Notes: generated from the sequence alone by a model not told the origin. 58,302 bases of DNA from Anaerolineaceae bacterium UBA3924 (GCA_002385985.1 DGEO01000027.1:174445-232746), one strand, 5' to 3'; shown: positions 33,494 through 40,949, counted from the stretch's first letter. Made by a program: numbers and translations.

Positions 33494-34099
33494 TTACTCG
33501 GCTGTGGTCTCACCGAGTGCCCAGCGCTGGAAGCGCCGGACGACGATGTTTTCACCGGTGGAGACCACCGTGTCGTTGATCAGATCGCGGATGGTCTTGG
33601 ACTCGTCGCGGATGTAGGACTGCAGGAGCAGAACGTTCTCTTCCTTGAACTTCTTGATCGAGCCCTCGACGATGCGCGGAATGACGGCGTCCTTCTTGCC
33701 TTCTTCGCGGGCCTTGGCGGCGGCGTTTTCCTCTTCGTGCTTCAGCACATCCTCGGGGATGTCCTCTTCGCGGATGTACAGGGGAGAGGAGGCGGCAATC
33801 TGCAGGGCGATTTCGTGCGCCAGGTTGCGGAAGGCATCGGAGCGGGCGACGAAGTCGGTCTCGCAGTTTACTTCAACCATCACGCCCACGCGGCCGTTCC
33901 CGTGCGAGTAGAGTTCGATCACGCCCTCAGAGGCGCGGCGTTCGCTGCGCTTGGCGGCGGTGGCCAGGCCCTTTTCCCGCAGGAAATCGAGCGCTTTCTT
34001 GTAATCGCCATCCGCCTGCTCCAGAGCTTTGCGACAATCCAGAATTCCGGCGCCGGTTGCTTCACGTAGTTGTTTGATCTGTTCCGTAGTAATGGCCAT
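33494..34099 (-). CDS. tsf: Elongation factor Ts (short form)
   Basis: A 201-aa EF-Ts, the nucleotide exchange factor for EF-Tu. UBA-like N terminus ITTEQIKQLREATGAGILDCRKAL (residues 3-26), core motif NCETDFVARSDAFRNLA (about 80-96) containing the TDFV loop that contacts EF-Tu. At 201 aa it is the short type, as in Thermus, lacking the second core repeat of the 283-aa E. coli protein. The region after about residue 150 is the coiled-coil and C-terminal module. Lies 45 bp after rpsB. Confidence 0.96.
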   Translation of the reverse strand: MAITTEQIKQLREATGAGILDCRKALEQADGDYKKALDFLREKGLATAAKRSERRASEGVIELYSHGNGRVGVMVEVNCETDFVARSDAFRNLAHEIALQIAASSPLYIREEDIPEDVLKHEEENAAAKAREEGKKDAVIPRIVEGSIKKFKEENVLLLQSYIRDESKTIRDLINDTVVSTGENIVVRRFQRWALGETTAE

Positions 34100-34144
34100 T
34101 TCCAGTTCCTTTGCGTGTGTTCAATCAGTGTGGCAAGGCCGGAA

Positions 34145-35050
34145 TTATTCTTCCTCGACCTCTTCCTCTTCTTCGACCTCTTCCTCTTCGGATTCGGCAG
34201 CTTCAACCCGGGTGCCCATCTTGGCCAGGGTGGCGTCGCCGAGCAGTTCGTCGTCTTCCAGCTCTTCCTCGTCCAGGTTCACGTCAATGCGGCGGCGGCG
34301 GGCGGGAACGGCGGGCTGGCCAGCGGCGGCCAGCTGCACGGCCTCTTCTTCCTCAATATCCTTGCGCAGGGACTGGCCTTCCAGAACCGCATCGGCGATC
34401 TTGCCGACCAGCAGCTTGATGGCGCGGATGGCGTCATCGTTGGAGGGGATGACGTAGTCGATGTTGCGCGGATCGCAGTTGGTGTCCACCAGGGCGATGA
34501 CGGGGATGTTCTTCAGGTTCGCTTCGTGAACCGCAGTCTCTTCGCGGCTGACGTCCACGACGAAGAGCAGGTTGGGCAGGGTCTTCAGGTTGCGCAGACC
34601 GCTCAGGCGGGTGCTCAGGCGGCCGATTTCGCGCTCGATCAGCAGGGCTTCCTTCTTGGTCAGGCGGTTGATCTCACCGCTGTCCCGCAGGCGCTCCAGG
34701 CGCTCCAGCTCCTGAATGCGGTCGTAGATGGTCACCCAGTTGGTCAGGGTGCCGCCCAGCCAGCGCTCGGTCACGTAGGGCATGCCGCAGCGAATCGCCT
34801 CGTCGCGGATGGTCTCCTGGGCCTGGCGCTTGGTACCGACGAACAGCACCGTGCCGCCTTCGGAGACGGTTTTCACCACCAGGTTGTAGGCGGTGTTCAG
34901 GTTCTTGACCGTCTGCTGCAGGTCGATGATGTGGATGCCATTGCGCTCGGTGAAAATGTACTGGCGCATGGCCGGGTTCCACTTGTTGGTGCGGTGCCCG
35001 AAGTGAACGCCGCTCTCGAGCAGGGCTTTCATGGATACGATTGAAGCCAT
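34145..35050 (-). CDS. rpsB: 30S ribosomal protein S2 with acidic C-terminal extension
   Basis: A 301-aa S2. MKALLESGVHFGHRTNKWNPAMRQYIF is the N-terminal signature; FVGTKRQAQETIRDEA, RWLGGTLTNW and IPVIALVDTNCDPRNIDYVIPSNDDAIRAIKLL are conserved core motifs. The core ends near residue 235; a further 65 residues follow, ending in a run of about 20 mostly Glu residues, absent in E. coli S2 (241 aa). Start at 35050 chosen from AAAGGAG 8 nt upstream; an ATG at 35059 is less well placed. Confidence 0.96.
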   Translation of the reverse strand: MASIVSMKALLESGVHFGHRTNKWNPAMRQYIFTERNGIHIIDLQQTVKNLNTAYNLVVKTVSEGGTVLFVGTKRQAQETIRDEAIRCGMPYVTERWLGGTLTNWVTIYDRIQELERLERLRDSGEINRLTKKEALLIEREIGRLSTRLSGLRNLKTLPNLLFVVDVSREETAVHEANLKNIPVIALVDTNCDPRNIDYVIPSNDDAIRAIKLLVGKIADAVLEGQSLRKDIEEEEAVQLAAAGQPAVPARRRRIDVNLDEEELEDDELLGDATLAKMGTRVEAAESEEEEVEEEEEVEEE

Positions 35051-35178
35051 TAGAAACACTCCTTTGCGTTATTTCCTCCGCCCCCGTCATTCCGGCCGAT
35101 CACTTCGCCGGGCGAAGCACGCAGGGCCGGTCTGGAGGCGTGTGGGATGGATTGCCAGCCTTGAAGCTGGGCCGGTCT
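35051..35178 (-). promoter_or_regulatory. rpsB 5' leader with hairpins
   Basis: About 120 nt between the predicted promoter and the rpsB ATG. It contains CTTCGCC-G-GGCGAAG and CCAGC-CTTGAA-GCTGG hairpins and a repeated GGGCCGGTCT. S2 leaders are autoregulatory in other bacteria; no specific motif was recognised. Confidence 0.4.
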
Positions 35179-35208
35179 AGTATATCACACAGTCTGGCGA
35201 TTCGTAAA
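35179..35208 (-). promoter_or_regulatory. Sigma70-type promoter of rpsB-tsf
   Basis: Minus strand: TTTACG (35203-35208), 18-bp spacer, TATACT (35179-35184). Confidence 0.6.
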
Positions 35209-35252
35209 TCTATTTCTCTCTGCAGGCCGGGCAATGACTTCTATGAATGGGG

Positions 35253-35280
35253 TTGACAATATCGATATATGCGGTATTAT
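35253..35280 (+). promoter_or_regulatory. Strong promoter of the YceI gene
   Basis: TTGACA (35253-35258), 16-bp spacer, TATTAT (35275-35280). The spacer contains the palindrome ATATCGATAT. Confidence 0.7.
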
Positions 35281-35313
35281 ATTGATGTTCGATATCACGA
35301 TGTTGAACGATAT
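35259..35313 (+). promoter_or_regulatory. Candidate operator cluster with repeated CGATAT
   Basis: ATATCGATAT (35259-35268) inside the promoter, TTCGATATC (35288-35296) and AACGATAT (35306-35313) just after it, plus GTTC-N14-GAAC (35287-35308). The density of near-identical half-sites over the promoter suggests repressor binding. Confidence 0.5.
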
Positions 35314-35340
35314 GATGATGAAACATTCTCAGGAGGGAAT

Positions 35341-35895
35341 ATGACAACCTGGATCATTGATAACGCCCACTCACACATCGATTTCAGTGTTCGCCACATG
35401 ATGATTTCGAAGGTGCGGGGCACGTTTGAGCGCTTCTCCGGCAGCATCCAGCTGGACGAGGAGCAGCCGGAAAACACCACCGTGGATGTGCAGATCGAAG
35501 CCGCTTCCATCAACACCCGCGAGCCCCAGCGCGACGCGCACCTTCGGTCGGCGGACTTCCTGGATGCGGATAACTATCCCCATCTGATCTTCCGCAGCAA
35601 GCGCGTGGAGCGCACCGGTGAGAAGACCGCCCGCCTGATCGGTGACCTGACCATCCGAGACGTGACCCGTGAGGTGGTCCTCGATGTGGTTCACACCGGC
35701 ATGGCCAAGAGCCCCTGGGGTACGGTTAGCGCCGGGTTCTCCGCCAGCACCACGCTGCACCGCAAGAACTGGAACCTGACCTGGAACCAGGTCCTGGAGA
35801 CCGGCGGCGTGCTGGTGGGGGATGACATTGAAGTGAACATCGAGCTGGAGCTGATCCGGCAGGAGGAGCAGGTCGCGGAAGCCCAGGAAGCGTAA
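35341..35895 (+). CDS. YceI family lipid-binding protein
   Basis: A 184-aa YceI-type lipocalin-like beta-barrel that binds polyisoprenoids or other amphiphiles. TTWIIDNAHSHIDFSVRHMMISKVRGTFERFSG (residues 2-34 region), REPQRDAHLRSADFLDADNYPHLIFRS and VTREVVLDVVHTG are the conserved strands. No signal peptide, so it is cytoplasmic, unlike E. coli YceI. SD AGGAGGGA directly before the ATG. Strong promoter with an operator-like cluster and own terminator: a monocistronic, probably inducible unit. Confidence 0.92.
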   Translation: MTTWIIDNAHSHIDFSVRHMMISKVRGTFERFSGSIQLDEEQPENTTVDVQIEAASINTREPQRDAHLRSADFLDADNYPHLIFRSKRVERTGEKTARLIGDLTIRDVTREVVLDVVHTGMAKSPWGTVSAGFSASTTLHRKNWNLTWNQVLETGGVLVGDDIEVNIELELIRQEEQVAEAQEA

Positions 35896-35920
35896 TTTCA
35901 CTACAACAGTCAATTCGCAG

Positions 35921-35951
35921 GAGGCGCCTGAGGGTGCCTCTGCTTTTTTTT
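35921..35951 (+). terminator. Intrinsic terminator after the YceI gene
   Basis: 8-bp stem (35921-35928 with 35933-35940, one G/T pair), TGAG loop, then TGC and eight T. Confidence 0.85.
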
Positions 35952-36009
35952 CTGCCATAATCATAGAGTCCGGAGTTCCCGGAAAACCCCCTGATGCAGG
36001 ATAACCAAC

Positions 36010-36624
36010 ATGGATCAGCATATGAGTTCGTTATTGGGGCAGCGCTTTGAGGATGCGCTGGTATTCGCCTTCCGGCTGCACCGCCGGCAGACGCGCAAGG
36101 GCAGCGAGACGCCTTTTGTCAGCCACCTGTTGGGCGTGACCGACCTGGTGCTGCATTACGGCGGCAGCGAGGACCAGGCCATCGCCGCGCTGCTGCACGA
36201 CGCCGCCGAGGACCAGGGCGGCGAGGAGACGCTGGCGGAAATTGAGCGGCGCTTCGGTGCGAAAATCGCCGCCATGGTGCGGGACTGCAGCGACACGACC
36301 GTCACCCCCAGGCCGGAGTGGGAGGAACGGAAGAAGCGCTACCTGCGCCACCTGCCGGATGTGCCCGCCGAGACGCTGCTGGTGTCCGCCGCGGACAAGC
36401 TGTACAACGTGCGCGCCATCCTGGCCGATTACCATCTGGTGGGTGAGCAGGTGTGGAAGCGCTTCAACGGCGGGCGCAAGGGCACGCTGTGGTATTACCG
36501 CGCGCTGGCCGACGAATACGCCCGGCTGATGCCCGATCACCCGCTGTGCGCCGAGCTGCTGCGCGCGGTCGCTCAACTGGAGAAGGAAGCCGGAGTGGTA
36601 GAACCCTCTGACTGGGAAAAATAG
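36010..36624 (+). CDS. HD-domain phosphohydrolase (RelA/SpoT-HD or Mesh1-like)
   Basis: A 204-aa single-domain HD protein. Metal ligands: RRQTRKG...HLLGVTDLVLHYGG (first His), AALLHDAAEDQGG (HD pair, residues 61-73) and SAADKLYNVRAILADY (distal Asp). The order His-HD-Asp and the LLHDAAED and ADKLYNVR wording match the (p)ppGpp hydrolase domain of SpoT and small alarmone hydrolases, so hydrolysis of ppGpp or a nucleotide is the leading guess. Full domain, no synthetase part. A possible CATAAT -10 box is upstream, and the SD (AGGA) is weak; ATG at 36022 is an alternative start. Confidence 0.85.
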   Translation: MDQHMSSLLGQRFEDALVFAFRLHRRQTRKGSETPFVSHLLGVTDLVLHYGGSEDQAIAALLHDAAEDQGGEETLAEIERRFGAKIAAMVRDCSDTTVTPRPEWEERKKRYLRHLPDVPAETLLVSAADKLYNVRAILADYHLVGEQVWKRFNGGRKGTLWYYRALADEYARLMPDHPLCAELLRAVAQLEKEAGVVEPSDWEK

Positions 36625-36701
36625 GCGTCCGGGCTTGTGTAAATAGGATAAAATGGGTATGATTAACCCACGATGGAACCATTACTCATCAGGAGGAGAT
36701 C

Positions 36702-36893
36702 ATGACCCACGAGCACGAGTGCGCCTGCGGCGGAAGCTGCGGCTGCGGCGGGCATCACCACGAGGCAGAACCCCATTACCTGTCCCGCGACGAATACATC
36801 GCCAGACTGGAGTCCTACCTGGCTGAACTCAAAGCTGAAATCGCTGCTGTGGAAGGTGAGCTGGCCGCGCTGAGAGAGCCGGCAGGCGATTAG
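36702..36893 (+). CDS. Small Cys/His-rich N-terminus plus coiled-coil protein (63 aa)
   Basis: I recognise no named family. The first 25 residues contain Cys8, Cys10, Cys14, Cys16 and a cluster of His (HECACGGSCGCGGHHHE), a clear metal-binding composition; residues 30-58 (LSRDEYIARLESYLAELKAE) form an amphipathic coiled coil similar to the tail of DUF5320-like proteins. The gene is real: SD AGGAGGAG 6 nt before the ATG, and a terminator directly after the stop. It lies 111 bp before the VIT1-type metal transporter, so a role in iron or manganese handling is plausible but unproven. Confidence 0.8.
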   Translation: MTHEHECACGGSCGCGGHHHEAEPHYLSRDEYIARLESYLAELKAEIAAVEGELAALREPAGD

Positions 36894-36910
36894 GCTGAGA
36901 ATGTCCCTGA

Positions 36911-36938
36911 AAGGAGAGGCTTTGACCTCTCCTTTTTT
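36911..36938 (+). terminator. Intrinsic terminator after the 63-aa gene
   Basis: 9-bp stem (36911-36919 with 36926-36934), loop CTTTGA, followed by T-run. Confidence 0.88.
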
Positions 36939-36958
36939 AATTACCCCCGTGCCGGTTG

Positions 36959-36964
36959 TATAAT
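36959..36964 (+). promoter_or_regulatory. -10 box (TATAAT) of the VIT1-type gene
   Basis: Perfect TATAAT 40 nt before the chosen TTG start, directly after the upstream terminator. Confidence 0.5.
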
Positions 36965-37004
36965 CGGTTCCGGCTGCTTGATTGCAGCAGCCCGGGAGGA
37001 TATC

Positions 37005-37814
37005 TTGACAATTTCAAAACGACTGGAAGAAGCACGGCAGGCGTACGAACGGAAGGATAAACAGGGTTCGGCGCTGGCCCATTCACCGGAGCGCATTCAG
37101 ATGGCGCCCGAAGAGCACAGCCCGGCGTCCTCGCAGTATATCGGCAGCATGATTTACGGTGGGCTGGACGGCATCATCACCACCTTCGCCGTGGTCAGCG
37201 GGGTGGTCGGGGCGCAGCTGGACGCCGGCATCATCCTCATTCTAGGCGCAGCCAACCTGCTGGGGGACGGGTTCTCCATGGCTACCGGCGCGTTTTTGTC
37301 CTCGAAGAGCGAGCAGGAGTATTACGACCGCGAGCGCGAGCGGGAAACCTGGGAGGTGGAGGAGTTCCCGGAAGGGGAGAAGCTGGAGCTGTACGAGATC
37401 TACCGCCGCCAGGGATATTCAGAAGAGGACGCTGCGGCAATGGTGGAGATCAAGACCCGCGACAAGGAGCGCTGGGTGGACGCGATGATGCTCGAGGAGC
37501 TGGGCATGGTCAAGTCCGACCTCAACCCGCTGCGTGAGGCGCTGGTCACCTTTGGCTCCTTTGTCGTCGCCGGCGTCATTCCGCTTCTGTTCTACCTGCT
37601 GGACCTGTTCCTGGACTTCGGCCTGTCGACCGGCACCGCCTTCGGCATCTCCACGGCGCTCTCCGGCCTGGCGCTGTTCGGGCTGGGTGCTTCCAAAGTG
37701 TTCGTCACCCAGCGCAGTCCCCTCCGCTCCGGGATGGAAATGCTGCTGGTGGGCGGGCTGGCCGCCGCCGTGGCCTACGGCGTGGGCGCGCTGCTCAAGG
37801 GTCTGGGCGTTTAA
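37005..37814 (+). CDS. VIT1/CCC1-family iron/manganese transporter
   Basis: A 269-aa membrane protein. Residues 1-45 are soluble; SQYIGSMIYGGLDGIITTFAVVSGVVGAQL (about 46-75) is the first conserved helix of the VIT/CCC1 family, ILGAANLLGDGFSMATGAFLSSKSEQE the second, then a charged cytoplasmic metal-binding insertion (about 108-170, EREREETWEVEEF-like region) with the EELG motif, and three C-terminal helices. These carriers move Fe2+ or Mn2+ out of the cytoplasm. I chose a TTG start at 37005 because GGGAGGA precedes it; a TTG at 36978 is also in frame. Upstream small Cys/His gene suggests a metal theme. Confidence 0.9.
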   Translation: MTISKRLEEARQAYERKDKQGSALAHSPERIQMAPEEHSPASSQYIGSMIYGGLDGIITTFAVVSGVVGAQLDAGIILILGAANLLGDGFSMATGAFLSSKSEQEYYDRERERETWEVEEFPEGEKLELYEIYRRQGYSEEDAAAMVEIKTRDKERWVDAMMLEELGMVKSDLNPLREALVTFGSFVVAGVIPLLFYLLDLFLDFGLSTGTAFGISTALSGLALFGLGASKVFVTQRSPLRSGMEMLLVGGLAAAVAYGVGALLKGLGV

Positions 37815-37891
37815 CCCTCTGGACGGCCTGCGCCGGTCTCCGGCGCTGTGAAATGGAACGACCGCCTGCCGGTCTGCGAAAGGATAGCAAT

Positions 37892-38671
37892 ATGCGCATA
37901 CTGGTCACCAACGACGACGGGGTCTTTGCACCGGGCCTGCTGGCGCTGGCCCGCGCCATGCGCAGTCTGGGCGAGGTGTGGGTGATTGCCCCGGACCACA
38001 ACTGGTCGGCTTCCGGGCATGTGAAAACCCTGCACCGCCCGCTGCGGGTTCGCGAGGTGGAGCTGGCTGACGGCACCACCGCCTACTCCAGCGACGGCGC
38101 GCCTTCAGACTGTGTGGCGCTGGGACTGATGGGCCTGCTCCCCGGCGAGGTGGACCTCGTGGTCTCCGGGATCAACCCGAACAGCAACCTGGGCCACGAT
38201 GTGACCTACTCCGGGACGGTGACAGCGGCCATGGAGGCCGCCATCAGCGGAAAGCCCGCCATCGCCTTCTCGCTGGAATCGCCCGAAGATCTCTCGGAGC
38301 CGATCGACTTTTCCGCCGCGGAACGGGTGGCCGAACAGGTGGCCGCTGAGATTATCCGCCACGACCTGCCGCCGGGTTTTCTGGCCAATGTGAACATCCC
38401 CTGCCTGCCGCTGGAACAGATCAAGGGGATTAAGATCACCCGCCAGGGCCTGCGCATCTATCATGACGAGCTGGTCCGGCGGCTGGACCCGCGCGGGGTT
38501 CCCTATTACTGGATCGGCGGCGGGGTGCCCACCGGCGTGCCGGAAGAAGGCACCGATATCGGCGCGGTGAACAGCGGTTACGTCTCCATCACCCCGCTCA
38601 AGCTGGACCTGACCGCCCACGACCAGATCGACCTGCTTAAAGGCTGGAAATGGCAGGACATTACTCCTTGA
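37892..38671 (+). CDS. surE: 5'/3'-nucleotidase SurE
   Basis: A 259-aa SurE, a metal-dependent acid phosphatase of nucleoside monophosphates. MRILVTNDDGVFAPGL gives the DD metal ligands (residues 8-9), VIAPDHNWSASGH the conserved Ser/Asn loop, and VSGINPNSNLGHDVTYSGTVTAAMEA the substrate loop. Start at 37892 has SD GAAAGGAT. Sits 77 bp after the transporter gene and probably shares its transcript. Full length for the family. Confidence 0.95.
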   Translation: MRILVTNDDGVFAPGLLALARAMRSLGEVWVIAPDHNWSASGHVKTLHRPLRVREVELADGTTAYSSDGAPSDCVALGLMGLLPGEVDLVVSGINPNSNLGHDVTYSGTVTAAMEAAISGKPAIAFSLESPEDLSEPIDFSAAERVAEQVAAEIIRHDLPPGFLANVNIPCLPLEQIKGIKITRQGLRIYHDELVRRLDPRGVPYYWIGGGVPTGVPEEGTDIGAVNSGYVSITPLKLDLTAHDQIDLLKGWKWQDITP

Positions 38672-38693
38672 GGTTCTGACTTTTCCGCGGTTA

Positions 38694-38702
38694 TGCTATA
38701 CT
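38694..38702 (+). promoter_or_regulatory. Extended -10 (TGC-TATACT) of the CBS-domain gene
   Basis: TATGCTATACT just after surE; predicted start near 38709 overlaps the palindrome GACAG-CA-CTGTC (38704-38715). Confidence 0.5.
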
Positions 38703-38703
38703 A

Positions 38704-38769
38704 GACAGCACTGTCCTCCTCTGATTACTCTGCGAGGAGGTGTTGGTCCTACCACCACCAAAAGGAGCA
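38704..38769 (+). promoter_or_regulatory. Structured 5' leader of the CBS-domain gene
   Basis: Tandem hairpins: GACAG-CA-CTGTC (38704-38715), CCTCCTC/GAGGAGG (38715-38721 with 38734-38740) and GGTGTTGGT-CCT-ACCACCACC (about 38739-38759, one mismatch), followed by the SD AAAAGGAG. The CTCCT in the second arm is complementary to the SD, so alternative pairing could hide it. Confidence 0.5.
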
Positions 38770-38774
38770 GATGA

Positions 38775-39200
38775 ATGCAACAGAAACAAACCGTTCGAGA
38801 TTGGATGAAGGATCTGATCGTATTTGTCGACCCGGAGACCACGGTCACGGATGCGCTCACCCTGATGCGGCATCGCTATGTAAACAGCCTGATTGTCCGC
38901 AAAACCGAGTCCAATCCTGAATATGGCATCGTTACTGCGTTTGATGTCTGTGACAAAATCGTGGCTCGGGAGGCGAATCCCTCGAAGGTCACCGTGGTGG
39001 AAATCATGAACTCGCCTCTCAAGACGGTGTCAGAGGATATGTCGCTGAAGGAATGCGCCGAGAAGATGAAGGAAAACCGCTTCCACCACCTGCCTGTCGT
39101 GGACAAGGATGGGAAGCTGGTCGGCATGATCAACGCAGAAGATTTTCTCGTGGTCGCTGAAGTGATGGGCCGCGGCAACGGGGAGCGCGTACTATCCTAG
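38775..39200 (+). CDS. Stand-alone CBS-domain pair protein
   Basis: A 141-aa tandem CBS (Bateman) module with no other domain. CBS1: WMKDLIVFVDPETTVTDALTLM with SLIVRKTESNPEYGIVTAFDV; CBS2: IMNSPLKTVSEDMSLKECAEKM with HHLPVVDKDGKLVGMINAEDF. Such modules bind AMP, ATP, NADH or S-adenosylmethionine and regulate a partner enzyme or transporter; the partner is unknown. SD AAAAGGAG 6-7 nt before the ATG. Transcribed from an extended -10 promoter with an unusual hairpin-rich leader. Confidence 0.93.
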   Translation: MQQKQTVRDWMKDLIVFVDPETTVTDALTLMRHRYVNSLIVRKTESNPEYGIVTAFDVCDKIVAREANPSKVTVVEIMNSPLKTVSEDMSLKECAEKMKENRFHHLPVVDKDGKLVGMINAEDFLVVAEVMGRGNGERVLS

Positions 39201-39236
39201 TTTTATAGAACTCTGTTGATGAACTGGCGCATCGGG

Positions 39237-39242
39237 TATAAT
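39237..39242 (+). promoter_or_regulatory. -10 box (TATAAT) of the CAP-LysM gene
   Basis: Perfect hexamer, then 7 nt, then the ATG at 39250. No SD: predicts a leaderless mRNA. A TTGATG (39216-39221) is a possible -35 with a short spacer. Confidence 0.5.
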
Positions 39243-39249
39243 CGGCTCG

Positions 39250-40203
39250 ATGCGCCAGGTTTTTTTCATCACTACCATACTGACGATACTGCTGGCCGCC
39301 TTCCTGCCGACCGCATCGGTCCAGGCGCAGAGCGGCGCATATGACCTGATCGCCGAAGTGAACGCCCTGCGCGCCCAGTACGGCCTGGCGCCTTATGAAG
39401 TCGACGGTAACCTGATGGCCTCCGCCCAGGCGCACGCCGAGTACATGGCTTCCACCGGGCAGATCACCCACACCCGCGCGGACGGCAGTACGCCCGCCAC
39501 GCTGGGTTTCATCGAAAACATCGCCGGGGGGATGAGCATGTCCGCCTCCACGGCGGTGCACACTTACTGGACCGACGCCCTGCACTGGCAGACCATGGTG
39601 GGCATCACCACGGGGTATGTCGGCGCGGGCTTCGCTGAGGCCAACGGGATTTATTACTTCGTGCTGCAGGTGCGCCGCGGCCAGGGCGGAACATCGTCCA
39701 ACATCGCCCCGCCGGGGATCGGCACAGGCCAGCAGGTCCAGCCGACCCAGCCGCCGGCCATCCAGCCGGTGATGACTGCCACGCCGGGGCCGGACGGGTC
39801 GGTGGTGCACGAAGTGCTGCTCGGCCAGTCGCTGTGGAGCATCGCGACCGCCTACGGGGTGCGCATCGCCGACATTATCGCCCTGAACGGTCTGGCGGCC
39901 ACGCCGGTGGTCATTCCCGGCGATAAGCTGGTGATCATCCCGGCGCCCACGCAGACGCCGTCGCCCACGGCCACTACGACCGGCACGCCCACTCCCCGGC
40001 CCACACGCACGCCGACGGTGACACCTTCTCCGCGCCCGCCGACAGCCACCCGCACCGCCACGCCGACGGCCACGCCGACCCCCTGGCTGCGCGCGCCGGA
40101 CCTGGACCAGGACAACACCCGCCGCACGGTGGGGATCACCATGGTGGTGGTCTGCGCAGCCGGATTGGCCCTGGTGGGCTTCACCGGGCTGCGCAGGCGC
40201 TGA
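39250..40203 (+). CDS. Cell-surface CAP (SCP/PR1) domain protein with LysM and C-terminal anchor
   Basis: A 317-aa exported protein. Signal peptide (residues 1-26), CAP domain (about 32-145: LIAEVNALRAQYGLAPYEVDGNLMASAQAHAEYMA, THTRADGSTPA, ENIAGGMSM), a LysM domain (about 178-225: HEVLLGQSLWSIATAYGVRIADIIALNGL) that should bind peptidoglycan or chitin-like glycans, a Thr/Pro-rich wall-spanning spacer (232-275) and a final TM helix (293-312) with RRR stop. The architecture points to a wall-associated protein held in the membrane. Function of bacterial CAP domains is mostly unknown. Confidence 0.9.
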   Translation: MRQVFFITTILTILLAAFLPTASVQAQSGAYDLIAEVNALRAQYGLAPYEVDGNLMASAQAHAEYMASTGQITHTRADGSTPATLGFIENIAGGMSMSASTAVHTYWTDALHWQTMVGITTGYVGAGFAEANGIYYFVLQVRRGQGGTSSNIAPPGIGTGQQVQPTQPPAIQPVMTATPGPDGSVVHEVLLGQSLWSIATAYGVRIADIIALNGLAATPVVIPGDKLVIIPAPTQTPSPTATTTGTPTPRPTRTPTVTPSPRPPTATRTATPTATPTPWLRAPDLDQDNTRRTVGITMVVVCAAGLALVGFTGLRRR

Positions 40204-40212
40204 GCCGGCCGG

Positions 40213-40941
40213 CTAAATCATAAAGTCTTCGCCGTGCCACACGCCGCCTTCGGGTGTGTGGACGCGCACCACCGCGCCGCCGTTGCGGCCGTTGGTTTCC
40301 ACTTCCAGGGACTGCACCGAGCGCTCCAGCTTTTCCAGCCGCTGCATCACTGAGATCAGCGACTCGCCGATGGCATCGGGCAGGCGGTTGTGGTCCAGAT
40401 CGGGCTTCTGCGGGCGCGGTTTGCTGCGCTGCACAATCTGCCCGGGGACGCCGACCACCACCGAGTTGGGGGGAACGGACTTCACCACCACGGCATTGGC
40501 GCCGATGCGCGAGCCGCGGCCCACGGTGATGGCCCCCAGGATCTTGGCGCCCGAGCCGATCACCACGTCGTCCTCGATGGTCGGGTGGCGCTTGCCCTTT
40601 TCCAGGCTGACGCCGCCCAGCGTGACCTGGTGATACATGGTGACGTTGGCGCCCACTTCTGCGGTCTCTCCGATCACCACGCCCAGGCCGTGGTCGATGA
40701 ACAGCCGCGGGCCGATTTTGGCTGCCGGGTGAATCTCGATCCCGGTGAGGAAGCGGGCGATGTGCGCCAGGAAGCGGGCCAGCGTGGTCAGGCCGCGGTT
40801 CCACAGCCAGTGGTTGATGCGGTGGAACCAAACGGCATGCAGCCCGGGGTAGGCCAGAATCACCTCTAATTTGGAACGAGCGGCAGGGTCGCGCTCAAAC
40901 GCGCACCGAATGTCCTCTCGGATCGTCGCTAATACAGACAT
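40213..40941 (-). CDS. cysE: Serine O-acetyltransferase with C-terminal Ile tail
   Basis: A 242-aa CysE, first step of cysteine synthesis (serine + acetyl-CoA to O-acetylserine). N-terminal helices, then left-handed beta-helix hexapeptides with HPAAKIGPRLFIDHGLGVVIGETAEVG containing the catalytic Asp-His pair, and TMYHQVTLGGVSLEKGKRHPTIED. After the hexapeptide domain, a coiled-coil linker of about 40 residues leads to a tail ending GEDFMI; a terminal Ile is what docks in the CysK active site. ATG 40941 (SD GAGAGAGG) is chosen over a TTG at 40953. 8 bp after cysK. Confidence 0.94.
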   Translation of the reverse strand: MSVLATIREDIRCAFERDPAARSKLEVILAYPGLHAVWFHRINHWLWNRGLTTLARFLAHIARFLTGIEIHPAAKIGPRLFIDHGLGVVIGETAEVGANVTMYHQVTLGGVSLEKGKRHPTIEDDVVIGSGAKILGAITVGRGSRIGANAVVVKSVPPNSVVVGVPGQIVQRSKPRPQKPDLDHNRLPDAIGESLISVMQRLEKLERSVQSLEVETNGRNGGAVVRVHTPEGGVWHGEDFMI

Positions 40942-40949
40942 ATCCTCTC

